A DNA stretch of 64,000 nucleotides from Thalassomonas viridans (GCF_000948985.2 NZ_CP059733.1:3906001-3970000), one strand, 5' to 3'; counted from the stretch's first letter, positions 9,714 to 18,867 are shown. Translations and numbers: made by a program. Notes: generated by a model from the sequence alone, not told the origin.

Positions 9714-9849
9714 TTAGGCTAAGTCAAGATTAACGACCCGGATCAGGTTAATTGTAACGACATGATAAAACGTATTAAATCCGCCATAAATTTTGTTATC
9801 ATATCAGCCAATAGTGTCGTGATAACCTTAGATAAGGGTCAGATAATAA

Positions 9850-11523
9850 ATGAAATTTAACCGGGCTCTCGCCATGGGCAGCGCCCTTGTGATGTCAGCT
9901 TCTGCGCTTGGCGCCAATGAGCGCTGGTTTGAAATGGAAGTGATTTTATTTAGCCAGCTTTCGGATAAGTCGCTGTTAAAGGAACATTTCCCCGACAGCC
10001 AGCCGCTGCCCAAATATAAAAAAGTGGTGGATTTGCTGACCCCTTATCTCAACCCGGATATCGCAAGTTTAAAACAGCAGCTGGCCACCTGCGGCGGAGA
10101 TCAACCGGCACCGGATCTGATCAGCCAGGCAATCGAAAACAGCCGGCAGCAAATCTTTAACCCGAAAACCCTGGAGCAGATTCAGGCAACAGAATATGCC
10201 CCGGAGCAGGCATTGACAGCTGACTTTTCTGCTTCCGGCTTGACGATTGGAGATTTTCCCGCAGACGAAGACAGTTTTAATCTGGATAGCAGCACAAACG
10301 AAGCGGCCACTGGATTGCCGTCAGACGACGGATTCGCCGTTGAGAGAGCCGGTGGCAACGACACAGGCTTATCCCGGCAGCCGGTTTCTGAGGTCATCGC
10401 TAGCGGCGAGCAGCCGGATGCCTTTCCTGAGACAGACCCCGGATTCAGCGAAGCGCAACGGGCACTGGTAGATTTAGCCGAACAGGAATTTTCGCCGATC
10501 CAACTTAGCTATTCGCCAGAAACGTTTACCCGGGAGTTATGCCGCCTCGATGCCGCACGCTTTAACGAATACCGGCAAGCGCATGGCAATTATTCCCTGA
10601 ACGGTTTCACCGTCACCCAGATGCCGCTGCGCATTGACGGTATCGAAGACGAGTACTCGCCCAAGCCCTATTTACTAAGCAGGGACTCGCTGAAACTGCG
10701 CAACATAGTTACCCAACTCAGACGCAGTAAAAACTTCAGGCCCTTATTGCACTTAGGCTGGCGCCAACCCGCAGTATCGCGCCGTCGCGCCGTGCCGCTG
10801 CGTTTGTTTGCCGGTGAAAACCTCCAGGCCCATTACCAGTCGGCCCATGAGCTGTATCTGCAGGACATGGCCGAGTCGAGGGCGCAGGAGCAGGTGTTGG
10901 CACAAACCCTGGCAGGACAAGCTGATGTGCCGGGTTTGACGACAGAAGTCATGCCGGAGCAAGACCCGGCGCAAATAATCCGCCAAAGGCTTAACCTGCA
11001 AATCCAGGATATCCTTGCCCAGGCGGGCGAACTGGATGAACCGGGTGAAAACCCAAGTTCCCTGGACGAAACCGGCTCGGAGATATCCCGCGGTGTTAGC
11101 TATGCCCTTAGTGATGCCCTTAGCGATGCCAGCCTGATTGATGAGCTTAATAAGCCGCTGATGCCGCTGGAGCAAGACATAGAAGAGTTCAGTGAACAGC
11201 TGATGTTGGCGGATGCCCCCGAAGCGCCGGTACAGCCCTGGTTTCTTGACGGCTTTTTCAGGGTACACTTAAACCATTATTTATATATCACCGCAGACTT
11301 TAATATCATGAATATGTCGCTGGCACAGCAGGCGACACAGGCACTGGCATCGTCAGGGGCCGGCTCACAGCAAAGCCAGCCCGTGAAAGCCATTAATTTT
11401 AAACAAAACCGGCGGGTGATCAGCGGCGAAATCCATTATTTCGATCATCCCTATATGGGCATGATAGTGCAGATCAGGCGTTATAAACGCCCCGAGCCGC
11501 CAGAGACGAAAGAAAGCGAATAA
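9850..11523 (+). CDS. csiV: CsiV family periplasmic protein, long form
   Basis: A 557-residue exported protein with an N-terminal signal peptide (about residues 1-22, SASALGA), then the family start ERWFEMEVILFSQ. In Vibrio cholerae CsiV acts with LpoA to support the peptidoglycan synthase PBP1A. The position directly after mfd is shared with other gammaproteobacteria. The conserved blocks are at the N-terminus, in the middle (NYSLNGFTVTQMPLRI... RNIVTQLRRSKNFRPLLHLGWRQP, about 240-310) and at the C-terminus (FRVHLNHYLYI... RRVISGEIHYFDHPYMGMIVQIRRY). Between them are acidic, Ser/Gln/Glu-rich stretches (about 110-215 and 340-455) that make it clearly longer than the Vibrio protein. An inverted repeat (GTTATCA/TGATAAC) precedes the gene. 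Confidence 0.85.
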   Translation: MKFNRALAMGSALVMSASALGANERWFEMEVILFSQLSDKSLLKEHFPDSQPLPKYKKVVDLLTPYLNPDIASLKQQLATCGGDQPAPDLISQAIENSRQQIFNPKTLEQIQATEYAPEQALTADFSASGLTIGDFPADEDSFNLDSSTNEAATGLPSDDGFAVERAGGNDTGLSRQPVSEVIASGEQPDAFPETDPGFSEAQRALVDLAEQEFSPIQLSYSPETFTRELCRLDAARFNEYRQAHGNYSLNGFTVTQMPLRIDGIEDEYSPKPYLLSRDSLKLRNIVTQLRRSKNFRPLLHLGWRQPAVSRRRAVPLRLFAGENLQAHYQSAHELYLQDMAESRAQEQVLAQTLAGQADVPGLTTEVMPEQDPAQIIRQRLNLQIQDILAQAGELDEPGENPSSLDETGSEISRGVSYALSDALSDASLIDELNKPLMPLEQDIEEFSEQLMLADAPEAPVQPWFLDGFFRVHLNHYLYITADFNIMNMSLAQQATQALASSGAGSQQSQPVKAINFKQNRRVISGEIHYFDHPYMGMIVQIRRYKRPEPPETKESE

Positions 11524-11525
11524 AC

Positions 11526-11551
11526 AGCAGCGCACACGCTACGGCGCTGCT
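11526..11551 (+). terminator. Hairpin after csiV
   Basis: 8-bp stem (AGCAGCGC/GCGCTGCT) with a 10-nt loop, 3 bp after the csiV stop and followed by a short T-rich run. It is a probable, perhaps partial, intrinsic terminator before the DUF1244 gene. Confidence 0.5.
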
Positions 11552-11611
11552 TTAGTTACCAAGAGTAAATTACTGAAAACAAGTTACCGAAAACAAGAGT
11601 TGAGTATCACC

Positions 11612-11902
11612 ATGGACAAACAAGATCAAATCCAGGCGGCTGTGTTCCGCCGTTTACTGACCCACCTGGACAGCCGTAAGGATGTACAGAACATAGAACT
11701 GATGAATTTAGCCGGCTTTTGCCGAAACTGCTTTTCCAAATGGACGGTGGCCGAAGCAGAAAAACTCGGCGTGGAAATCGATATCGATACCGCCCGCGAA
11801 CAAATCTACGGCATGCCTTACAGCGAATGGAAAGAAAAACACCAGCTGCCGGCCACGCCTGAGCAACTGGCCAAGTTTAACGAGTTAAACCCAAAGAAAT
11901 GA
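11612..11902 (+). CDS. DUF1244 domain protein
   Basis: A 96-residue cytoplasmic protein of the DUF1244 family, recognisable by HLDSRKDVQNIELMNLAGF, then CRNCFSKW and the GMPYSEWKEKHQ ending. The family is small, all-helical and widespread in proteobacteria; function unknown. A TTG four codons upstream (11600) is open too, but the ATG at 11612 matches the family start. It is separated from csiV by a hairpin and may have its own promoter. Confidence 0.85.
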   Translation: MDKQDQIQAAVFRRLLTHLDSRKDVQNIELMNLAGFCRNCFSKWTVAEAEKLGVEIDIDTAREQIYGMPYSEWKEKHQLPATPEQLAKFNELNPKK

Positions 11903-11966
11903 CTTAGCGCCAAAGCGCTTATCCACCGGCAGTGTTTAATGCCCTTAAACGCTGCCGCTATGCTTC

Positions 11967-14030
11967 TCACTCATTTTCTCCTGCGTCCGGCGAGGGAATA
12001 TCCGCCACCGCGCCAAGCAAGGCCTCATCACAACAAAGCAAATTACGCGACCGCAAGGCAGAGGTAATAGCGTTCATGTTCTCGCGCCGTACCGCTTCCG
12101 TGTCCAGCCGGGTCGGCCGGCTATGCGGGGTTTCGATATTGATATAACGGTGATCGCCGCCAAGGCGTACATATAAGGTGGATAAGTCGGTGGCAGACTC
12201 TCCCGCCGCCCTGTCCTGCAGCACGACATTAAAGTTATCTGTGCTGAAGGCAGTAAAATCATCCCGGTTAGTGGTCCAGATAACAAAATCCGGATGTTCG
12301 GGATCGCCGACATGGCAGCTGACGATTTCCGGCATATTGCACCAGCGGAAGATATTGGTGGTGCCTCCCAGGTTTAATAACCGGCTAAAGTCCGGTCTCC
12401 TGCGCCCCCTGACGCTCGGGCTGACCGCCTGCAACCGGGTACGCAAATCATCCCGGCTGCCGCTGCCTGACTCCCTTTCCCGGTGAACTTCTCCTGTCAG
12501 CGAAGTCTGTTGCTGCTCCGTCAGGCTTGCGCTGCGAAATGCTGCGGTATCGCTGTTGCGGTTGTTGTGCAGGGCTATGGTGGGCAAAGCAAAATTCCCC
12601 GAGCATTCCTTCATTGCCAGGAAAAACTGGATCTGCATCGCCCGGCGGTTATTATGGCTGGCTTCGTATAAACGGCACGCCGCCTCATTGGCACTGCATT
12701 CGGTCTGGACAGACTCGGGAAATAATTCGTTGGGATCGGCAGGCCCCTCCCCGGGTACGCTGATCTCCCGGCTGCGCAAGCTGCCCCGGTCAATAATGGC
12801 GAGATTATAGCGGCAAGCCCGGTGCAATTCTTCCACCGCACGGCGGGCATTGCGCTCATCGTTATGAATAAACACCATACAGGCACAGGGGCGTCCGGTT
12901 CTTGAACGGCGCATTTCCAGCCTGCGGCGCCTGTGCCGCTGCCGCCGGGCAGCAGGTGCTGCCACGGCACTTGCTCCGCTTACCAGAGCCAGCATACGGT
13001 TGGCCCGATCCAGTCCCCTTTGCTGCTGCTCGGTTATTTCCCCGGGGGCGGCATTCAGCCGGGTTTGGATCTGGGCAAGGATAGCCGCACCGTCTTGCTG
13101 GGCGGCGATCAGGGACATGGTCCGGTTCACCTGGTCATTCATAAAGGCCAGCGCCAGCGCAAAAGCGTCGGCAGAAGGGAGGCTGGCAAAAACTGCCTCG
13201 ATAAAAGGCCGTAGCGCCTGTACATTGGTTTCCGCCCTGACGCTGAGATTAGTGCCGCGATCGCCGGCCGTCGGGTTGCGGCTTAAAAACGCAGCCACTT
13301 CGGCGCTGAGCATAGCGGGTGACGGCACGGTATCAGCAACGCTGAGACTGTCCAGTAAAGGGGCCCAGTCCTGCTGGAAAACCGCGGCAAGCCGGCGCAT
13401 CAACCCGGGATTAACGGTGGCCATGCCGCTTGTTTCATCCAGCTGTACCGGCAAGGGCAAGCGCAGCCCCACTTGCCAGGCGGTCATATCCGGCAGGGGC
13501 AAATACCTTTGGTTATGCACCAGTAAAGCTTTCGCCAGGGTGGTTTCATCAATGATATCAAGGGGTAAAGGCGATGTTGCCCCGGCCGGCGTAAAAGGAA
13601 TGGCACTTGTCCACAAAGGCAATAATTCCCTGCTAAGTAACCTCGGGCTCATATTCGCGGCAATAATCACACTCAGGCGGCTCGCCCTTCGGTGCCGCCT
13701 GCCGCCAGCGAGAGAAACCGGCCCCACCCGGGTATCGGTTACATTGGTGGGAAAAAACTGTAATCCGGAGCCGGCCCGGGTACCGCGCGCCATCACCCGG
13801 GCCGTTGCCCCGGTATCCCGCTGAATGATGCAGGAAACAGCTGAAGGACTGCCCTTGCCCGCTGGTAACTTTTGCTGTTTCAGCTGCGGTGCTTCTGTCT
13901 GCTTCTGATTTGCTTGCAGGATTTCACGAATACGGGCATTTGGGCTGTTGACAGCTACAGGATAACCCAGGGCACTCCCTGCCGCCGCCTGAGCTGATTT
14001 GGCCGGTTTTAAGGCATAACCCCTCTGCAT
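11967..14030 (-). CDS. Large protein with an injection-system-cargo-like N-terminal region and a putative hydrolase C-terminal domain
   Basis: A 687-residue protein without signal peptide or membrane segment. Residues 1-95 are low-complexity, Gln/Lys/Ala-rich and end in a CIIQRD-like segment. About 115-360 matches, from memory, a domain of large DUF4157-type proteins encoded with extracellular contractile injection systems (landmarks RLSVIIAANM, LLPLWTSAIPFTPAG, ALLVHNQRYLPLP, FMNDQVNR, LDRANRMLALV). About 380-687 looks like an uncharacterised family with HNDE (near 388), DPNELFP, ALHNN, NVVLQ and YINIETPHS blocks, which suggest a metal-dependent hydrolase. The ATG at 14030 has GGGAGGGG before it; the frame stays open 33 codons upstream. 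Arg-rich patches are frequent. Toxin or enzyme activity is inference. No sheath, tube or baseplate genes lie in this window. Confidence 0.6.
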   Translation of the reverse strand: MQRGYALKPAKSAQAAAGSALGYPVAVNSPNARIREILQANQKQTEAPQLKQQKLPAGKGSPSAVSCIIQRDTGATARVMARGTRAGSGLQFFPTNVTDTRVGPVSLAGGRRHRRASRLSVIIAANMSPRLLSRELLPLWTSAIPFTPAGATSPLPLDIIDETTLAKALLVHNQRYLPLPDMTAWQVGLRLPLPVQLDETSGMATVNPGLMRRLAAVFQQDWAPLLDSLSVADTVPSPAMLSAEVAAFLSRNPTAGDRGTNLSVRAETNVQALRPFIEAVFASLPSADAFALALAFMNDQVNRTMSLIAAQQDGAAILAQIQTRLNAAPGEITEQQQRGLDRANRMLALVSGASAVAAPAARRQRHRRRRLEMRRSRTGRPCACMVFIHNDERNARRAVEELHRACRYNLAIIDRGSLRSREISVPGEGPADPNELFPESVQTECSANEAACRLYEASHNNRRAMQIQFFLAMKECSGNFALPTIALHNNRNSDTAAFRSASLTEQQQTSLTGEVHRERESGSGSRDDLRTRLQAVSPSVRGRRRPDFSRLLNLGGTTNIFRWCNMPEIVSCHVGDPEHPDFVIWTTNRDDFTAFSTDNFNVVLQDRAAGESATDLSTLYVRLGGDHRYINIETPHSRPTRLDTEAVRRENMNAITSALRSRNLLCCDEALLGAVADIPSPDAGENE

Positions 14031-14214
14031 CAATCCCCTCCCTGACTTATGGCAGATTTTCATCTTTATCCTGTACAGGCCTGCGCCCGTAACCTGATAG
14101 CAAGCGAAATAACCATCTTTTATGGCCATTTATAACATTTACTATAAGTCTTTAATTTTAGGGTAGAGAGAGTGATTTGCGAGGCAAATGCCGGTGCCGT
14201 TTCATTATCGGCAG

Positions 14215-14601
14215 TTAATGATAGCCGGCGGACATTTGGATATCATCACAATTATCAGCAAGCTCCAGCATCACCAGGTCCGTTTGCCGTTTGCCCAGAC
14301 ACAAACGCCTGCCGGTTTGCTCCAGCTCAGCCACACTTTTATTATGCCGGGTCGCCAACAGCAGCAACAGGGCCTGCACCAGTTTACAGTAATCCTGCTC
14401 TAAACCGTCCTGCAAGTGCACATAAGCAGACAAGGCAATACGCTCGCCTATCACTGCCATTGCCTGGTGGCGGTTTCCCTGATGATCCAGCCATTGCAGC
14501 ACGCCGTGATAAGCTTTATACAGATCGGCATTATCGTTCGAGCCCAAATGTAACAAGGTTTCCAGTGCTTCGTTAAAGCGAAACTCATTGCTGTTAACCA
14601 T
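14215..14601 (-). CDS. Small helical protein of unknown function
   Basis: A 128-residue, probably all-helical, soluble protein I do not recognise. It lies on the same strand, 184 bp upstream of the large injection-cargo-like protein, and may be co-transcribed with it. The chosen ATG at 14601 has AAAGGA 8 bases upstream; two ATG/ATG-like codons further upstream (14610, 14628) lack one. Its size and position would fit an adaptor, chaperone or immunity partner of the downstream protein, but nothing in the sequence proves it. Confidence 0.55.
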   Translation of the reverse strand: MVNSNEFRFNEALETLLHLGSNDNADLYKAYHGVLQWLDHQGNRHQAMAVIGERIALSAYVHLQDGLEQDYCKLVQALLLLLATRHNKSVAELEQTGRRLCLGKRQTDLVMLELADNCDDIQMSAGYH

Positions 14602-14876
14602 ATCCCACATCCTTTTCCCAGAAAGCATATGGCCAAAGCTATAAGAGAAGTGCCGGGGCCGCCAAACGCTATATGTTCAACGGTACATATAAGCCTGCCA
14701 ACGGTACCCGGATCACACTTTGTCACTTATGTAACCCAAATGTGACCCGAAAAAAGAAAAGCCGGCCGGGAACAGCCAAAAATGAAGGATATTTTTTAAG
14801 TTCTGCTTTTCATTTATGCAAATGTCTTAGCCGTAAGAGTTTAACCGAACCCACAGCAAGCGTAATCTGGCTAACC

Positions 14877-15473
14877 TCAGTTGCCCTGGTTTACTGCCCA
14901 GCTAAGGGCGCTTGTTAACCTGTCATTGCCCCAGAACAGCTCTTTGCCAACTAAAAATGACGGGGCGCCAAAAATGCCCTTCTGGTAAGCCAACTCCGTC
15001 TGCTCACGCAACAAGGATTTTGTTGCCGGTGAATTGGCAGCTTTGATTATGGCTACACTATCTTCACCGGACATTTCTAGGCAACGGGCAATCACAGAGG
15101 GAGATGAAATATCCAGATCATCGGCAAAATTCGCGGTAAAAACCGCCCGGATAAAATCCGCCAGCCAGGGAGCAGTGGCAAAAGCGCTGGCCACACGCGC
15201 AGCCAGCAGGCCGTTGCGGGGAAACTGGCTCGGCCGGGTAAAACTAAGCCCTGATTCCCGGCATACCCGCTCTAAGTCGCGCCACATATAGGCCCCTTTT
15301 GCCGGGTGCAAGTTAAAAGGCGAGTCCTGCCAGCCCTGCTTATTGAAAATGGCGCCTAACAAAAATGGCCGCCAGGCGATATCAAGGTTTTGTCTTTTGG
15401 CCATGTGCTCGACCGACATGGCCGCCGGATAAGAATAGCTGCTGGCAAAATCAAACCAAAACTCTACTTTCAT
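14877..15473 (-). CDS. DsbA-family 2-hydroxychromene-2-carboxylate isomerase-like protein
   Basis: A 198-residue thioredoxin-fold protein of the DsbA/kappa-GST group. It starts with VEFWFDFASSYSYPAAM, where the first Ser-Tyr replaces the CxxC of true DsbA, as in 2-hydroxychromene-2-carboxylate isomerases. It also has the family's WRPFLLGAIF block and a C-terminal GIFGAPSFLVGKELFWGNDRL block. The known enzymes use glutathione to isomerise a naphthalene-degradation intermediate. No aromatic degradation genes are nearby, so the substrate is open. GGGGGA precedes the ATG. Confidence 0.85.
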   Translation of the reverse strand: MKVEFWFDFASSYSYPAAMSVEHMAKRQNLDIAWRPFLLGAIFNKQGWQDSPFNLHPAKGAYMWRDLERVCRESGLSFTRPSQFPRNGLLAARVASAFATAPWLADFIRAVFTANFADDLDISSPSVIARCLEMSGEDSVAIIKAANSPATKSLLREQTELAYQKGIFGAPSFLVGKELFWGNDRLTSALSWAVNQGN

Positions 15474-15556
15474 TCTATCCCCCGGCCTGTCCGCTTATTC
15501 AAACAAACTCCCAGCTTATCATTGAATAAAGGGAGCGCAAATAAAAGCCGCCGCCA

Positions 15557-16063
15557 TCAGACATAAAAAGACCTTGCATTGACAACAGGCTGACAATTAC
15601 CGGCGGGATTCAAGGTTAAGGTCATAAATAAACTATGGGGATCCGCTTTGTACCCGGCAAAGGGCGGACATTCATAAAAACCGAATTTTTGATACAGCTT
15701 ATGGGCAGGTGCAAAAGCCGCCATGGAGCCTGTTTCCAGGCTCAGGCGCCGGTAATTTCTTTTTAGCGCCTCGCTAATAATAAACTCCACCATAACAGAG
15801 GCAACTCCCTTACCCCGTTGCTGCTGGCAGGTATGCATCGACTTGATCTCACCATGATCCGGCGCCAGCTCTTTTAATGCGCCGCAGCCAAGTAAAATAC
15901 CCTGCTGCCAGACACTCCAGAAGCTCAGCTCAGGCGCACGCAATCCGTCAAGGTCCAGGGCAAAAACACATTCAGGCGGCGAGTGCTGAGCACAGGTATG
16001 CAAATGCCTGCTTAGCAGCTCCTGTATTTTATCTCCGGTTAAATCGTCGGCTCTGATTTCCAT
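15557..16063 (-). CDS. GNAT family N-acetyltransferase
   Basis: A 168-residue acetyltransferase. The acetyl-CoA-binding motif A is QQQRGKGVASVMVEFII (about residues 93-110), followed by LSLETGSMAAFAPAHKLYQKFGF, the usual motif B. The ribosome binding site is AAGAGG. It lies 54 bp downstream of the XRE-cupin gene on the same strand and may be in its operon. Substrate unknown. Confidence 0.88.
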   Translation of the reverse strand: MEIRADDLTGDKIQELLSRHLHTCAQHSPPECVFALDLDGLRAPELSFWSVWQQGILLGCGALKELAPDHGEIKSMHTCQQQRGKGVASVMVEFIISEALKRNYRRLSLETGSMAAFAPAHKLYQKFGFYECPPFAGYKADPHSLFMTLTLNPAGNCQPVVNARSFYV

Positions 16064-16117
16064 AAAACCTCTTAATTATGAGATAGCAACAATTATGATG
16101 TACGGACATAAAAGCAT

Positions 16118-16678
16118 TTACTGCCTGACCACAGCCACCAAATAGCGGCAGGGATGCGCGGTGTCATTACGAAATACGTGCCCGAGAGGCTCCCCCAGAG
16201 TAAAGCTGTCCCCCTGATGTAAATGGTATACCTCTTCCCCTTCAACAAAGGTTAAACAACCCTGCAATATCCAGATCACCTGACGGACAAACACGACAGA
16301 AGCCGCCGGAAAAGCAATTTCAGCTCCCGCAGGCAGCTCTATCCGGGTTAACTCCAGCGGACTGTTCGTGGCCAGGGATACCTGGGTGCGTATATAGCCG
16401 CTTTGCGGATCCTGCCAGACGGCTTGCTGATGCTGGCGCAACAAACGCTGTTGCGGCTGCTCGGCACGGGCCAGCAAGGTGGATAAGGAAAGCTGGAAAG
16501 CGCCGCTCAACCGCCCTAACAAGGCAGCAGTGGGGCTGGTTTCCTGACGCTCTATTTTACTGATCATGGCCTTGGAAACATCAGAGCGCTTCGCCAGTTC
16601 CGCCAGAGACCAGCCGCGGCTCTCCCGCTCATATTTAATTCTCAGGGCAATATCTTTGCTCGGGTCCTGCTGTAACAC
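16118..16678 (-). CDS. XRE-family regulator with C-terminal cupin domain
   Basis: A 186-residue protein. An N-terminal helix-turn-helix (WSLAELAKRSDVSKAMISKIERQETSP, about residues 20-46) is fused to a C-terminal cupin (about 105-180, with HLHQGDSFTLGEPLGHVF). Such regulators sense small molecules and often control a neighbouring enzyme or transporter. The start is a GTG with AGGGGT 6 bases upstream. The GNAT gene downstream is the likely co-transcribed target. A paralogue sits at 38829. Confidence 0.9.
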   Translation of the reverse strand: MLQQDPSKDIALRIKYERESRGWSLAELAKRSDVSKAMISKIERQETSPTAALLGRLSGAFQLSLSTLLARAEQPQQRLLRQHQQAVWQDPQSGYIRTQVSLATNSPLELTRIELPAGAEIAFPAASVVFVRQVIWILQGCLTFVEGEEVYHLHQGDSFTLGEPLGHVFRNDTAHPCRYLVAVVRQ

Positions 16679-17051
16679 TTGTCACCCCTAAGGTCACATT
16701 ATCGAATGGGGACATCATAGTAAGGATAAAAACCCATGTCTACTATATTAGACAAAAATATAAAATTTGATATTGAGTTATCCCTACCCTATTGGTCAAG
16801 GTGCCTTTATTGACTTTTATCAATTTTTTGGGAATATTTGCCATAATTAAAGAGGCGCAAGCCTCTGTCTCAGGTATAGTGACATTATATTTATTACGCC
16901 GGTGGCCACTGTGGTAATAAAGCGCTTGATTTAAGATGGCTGTGATTATCATCAACAAAACCTGATATTCATCACGCCAGAACCAGGTTAACCTTGAGAT
17001 AACAGCCAAAGCAAACCGCACCGGCACACCTAATTACAAGGAAAGTAGCCC
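16679..17051. other. Intergenic region between divergent XRE-cupin and response regulator genes
   Basis: 373 bp, AT-rich in its first half, without a credible gene. It contains a 6-bp stem with a GCAA tetraloop at about 16851-16866. I cannot assign promoters with confidence. Confidence 0.4.
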
Positions 17052-17471
17052 ATGTTTAAAGTGATGATTGTCGATGACTCAGAAATCATTCTGAAAACCG
17101 TAGAAAAACTCCTGCAACAAGAGCTCAACTTCCCGGTTAGCCTTTATACGTTTTTAAACGCAGTAGAGGCCAAAGAACGCTTTATCTTTATCCAGCCGGA
17201 CTTAGTGATCACCGATATTTACATGCCCGAATTTAACGGCTTTCAACTCATTGATTATATCAAGGAGCTCAGCAAAACCCCGATACTGGCCTTATCGTCC
17301 GGCATCTTTGATTGCGGCAACGGCAGGGGCGGAGAAAGGGGCAGCGCCGAATCGGCACTGGAACAGGCAAAAGATAAAGGCGCCGATTACACCTTAAGCA
17401 AATCGGACATGACCAAAGGACTTATTCCCCTGGTCAATAAAATTTACCGGCAAAGCCTGGTAGTGAGCTAA
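17052..17471 (+). CDS. Stand-alone CheY-like response regulator
   Basis: A 139-residue protein made only of a receiver domain: acidic pair D8-D9, phospho-acceptor D55 (TDIYMP), switch Ser at 82-83 and invariant K117. It has no output domain and no histidine kinase gene beside it. Between strand 4 and helix 4 there is an insertion of about 15 residues rich in Gly, with one Cys (around 84-98), which is unusual for a receiver. The ATG follows AAGGAAAG. Partner unknown. Confidence 0.88.
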   Translation: MFKVMIVDDSEIILKTVEKLLQQELNFPVSLYTFLNAVEAKERFIFIQPDLVITDIYMPEFNGFQLIDYIKELSKTPILALSSGIFDCGNGRGGERGSAESALEQAKDKGADYTLSKSDMTKGLIPLVNKIYRQSLVVS

Positions 17472-17499
17472 AATCCGGTTAGCCGCTTGCAGCCTAAAC

Positions 17500-18756
17500 T
17501 TACTCAACCTGGGCCTGACTTTGCCGCTCAGGCTGTTGTCCGGTATTTGCCGCCAGTTCGCCGTTTTCCATCTGGCTGTACAGGCGTAAAAACGTCGGCA
17601 CAATCTTATTCGCCATTCTCGTTTCGGAATTGGTCAGGAAAACCAGCCCCATTTGCAGCGCTTCATTAAATACCATTTCCGTGCGTGTACCGTCTACCCA
17701 GCCGCCATGATGGACAAAATTCTCCCGGCCATTATAGTCGAACACGCGCCAGCCCAGGCCATAATAGGTTTGCCCCAGGTTTTGCCAGTCCCGCTTGCGG
17801 TAATGCCCCTGCCTGGCGCTGGTTTTGATATGTTTACCGTGCATTTCATCCAGAATATCATCGTTTAATACCGCCTGGTGCTTGCCCAGCTGCGCCATCA
17901 GCCAGAACTTCATATCCGTGATACTGGCATTGATACCGGCGGCAGGCGCTACCCGGTAATAGTTGTTATTGACCTTGACCGGCCGCCATTTTTCCTGCCG
18001 GCGGTTCCATTTATGCGGCTGGGCACGGTTTTCATTACCGACAAATGCCTTCAGGCCATAAGAGGCATTTTTCATGTTAAGGGGGGTAAACAAATTATCC
18101 TGCACCACCTGTTCAAAGCTCTGCTTACTGATAGCTTCAACCATATCCCCTGCCAGGCTATAGACAACATTTTGGTAGGCGTAACACTTGCCGGGAGCGC
18201 AGATAAAAGGCACCTGCTCCATCTTCGTTAAGATTTTCCGGTAGCTGACCCTGTCTTCTATCAGGTTGGTATAAGCATGCGGCATCAGACCGCTGGTATG
18301 GGATAACAGGTGGCGCACCGTCAACGCGCTGCCGTATTCTGGCTTGTTAAAACTCAAATCGGCAACATAGTCGCTTAATTTGCTGTCCCAGGAAACCTTA
18401 TCCTGCGCCACTAACGTACCGACCGCGGCAGAAGTAAAGGTTTTGGAAACCGAAGCCAGGCGGAACACAGTATCCGCATCGACTTTTTCCTCCGAGCCGG
18501 CGTTGGCCACACCATAACCTTTCAGCAGCTTAGCTTCGCCCCCCAGTACCAGGGCAACGGCAAATCCCGGCGTTTTCGGCGCAACTTCCGCCAATAAAAA
18601 ATTTTCAAATGCCTGCAGCAAGTCTTGCTGCTCCGGCGATGGCGGCAAAGGCAACGAAGGCAAAGCCTGCCCGGAAACGGCCGCCTGTGTTGCCTGCTGC
18701 CCGTTAACCTGGGCCGGTATCAGCAGGAATAAAGCGGCAAAAATAGAAGATCTCAA
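17500..18756 (-). CDS. Exported serine hydrolase of the class C beta-lactamase/penicillin-binding protein-like family
   Basis: A 418-residue exported protein with a signal peptide (IFAALFLLIPAQVNG). The SxxK motif is SVSK (about 102-105), the YxN motif is YQN within CYAYQNVVYSLAG (about 198), and the third box is HHGG near 350. This fold covers class C beta-lactamases, D,D-peptidases and esterases; overall the protein looks like the esterase/peptidase branch, so resistance should not be assumed. The start is probably the TTG at 18756, with AAGG about 7 bases upstream; another TTG is at 18762. The gene is monocistronic and convergent with the response regulator. Confidence 0.82.
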   Translation of the reverse strand: MRSSIFAALFLLIPAQVNGQQATQAAVSGQALPSLPLPPSPEQQDLLQAFENFLLAEVAPKTPGFAVALVLGGEAKLLKGYGVANAGSEEKVDADTVFRLASVSKTFTSAAVGTLVAQDKVSWDSKLSDYVADLSFNKPEYGSALTVRHLLSHTSGLMPHAYTNLIEDRVSYRKILTKMEQVPFICAPGKCYAYQNVVYSLAGDMVEAISKQSFEQVVQDNLFTPLNMKNASYGLKAFVGNENRAQPHKWNRRQEKWRPVKVNNNYYRVAPAAGINASITDMKFWLMAQLGKHQAVLNDDILDEMHGKHIKTSARQGHYRKRDWQNLGQTYYGLGWRVFDYNGRENFVHHGGWVDGTRTEMVFNEALQMGLVFLTNSETRMANKIVPTFLRLYSQMENGELAANTGQQPERQSQAQVE

Positions 18757-18867
18757 AAACAAGCCTTATAAATTCAGACGATTAAATGTCGGTATTATAC
18801 ATGCCAGCCCAAAACATGGCAGCCCGGCCGGGCGTTTTAGCCGGGTTTTTACGGCGGAAAAGAAAAA

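Noticed and set aside
13000..13824. 274-codon plus-strand open frame
   Set aside because: It is opposite the large injection-cargo-like gene, which has the conserved blocks and a good ribosome binding site.
17500..18756. AmpC-type resistance beta-lactamase
   Set aside because: The SxxK, YxN and HHGG motifs are shared by many esterases and D,D-peptidases of this fold; nothing specific to AmpC is seen.
18820..18850. CCCGGC...GCCGGG stem followed by TTTTT on the plus strand
   Set aside because: There is no plus-strand gene upstream; the stem is GC-rich by chance or of unclear role, so it is not listed as a terminator.
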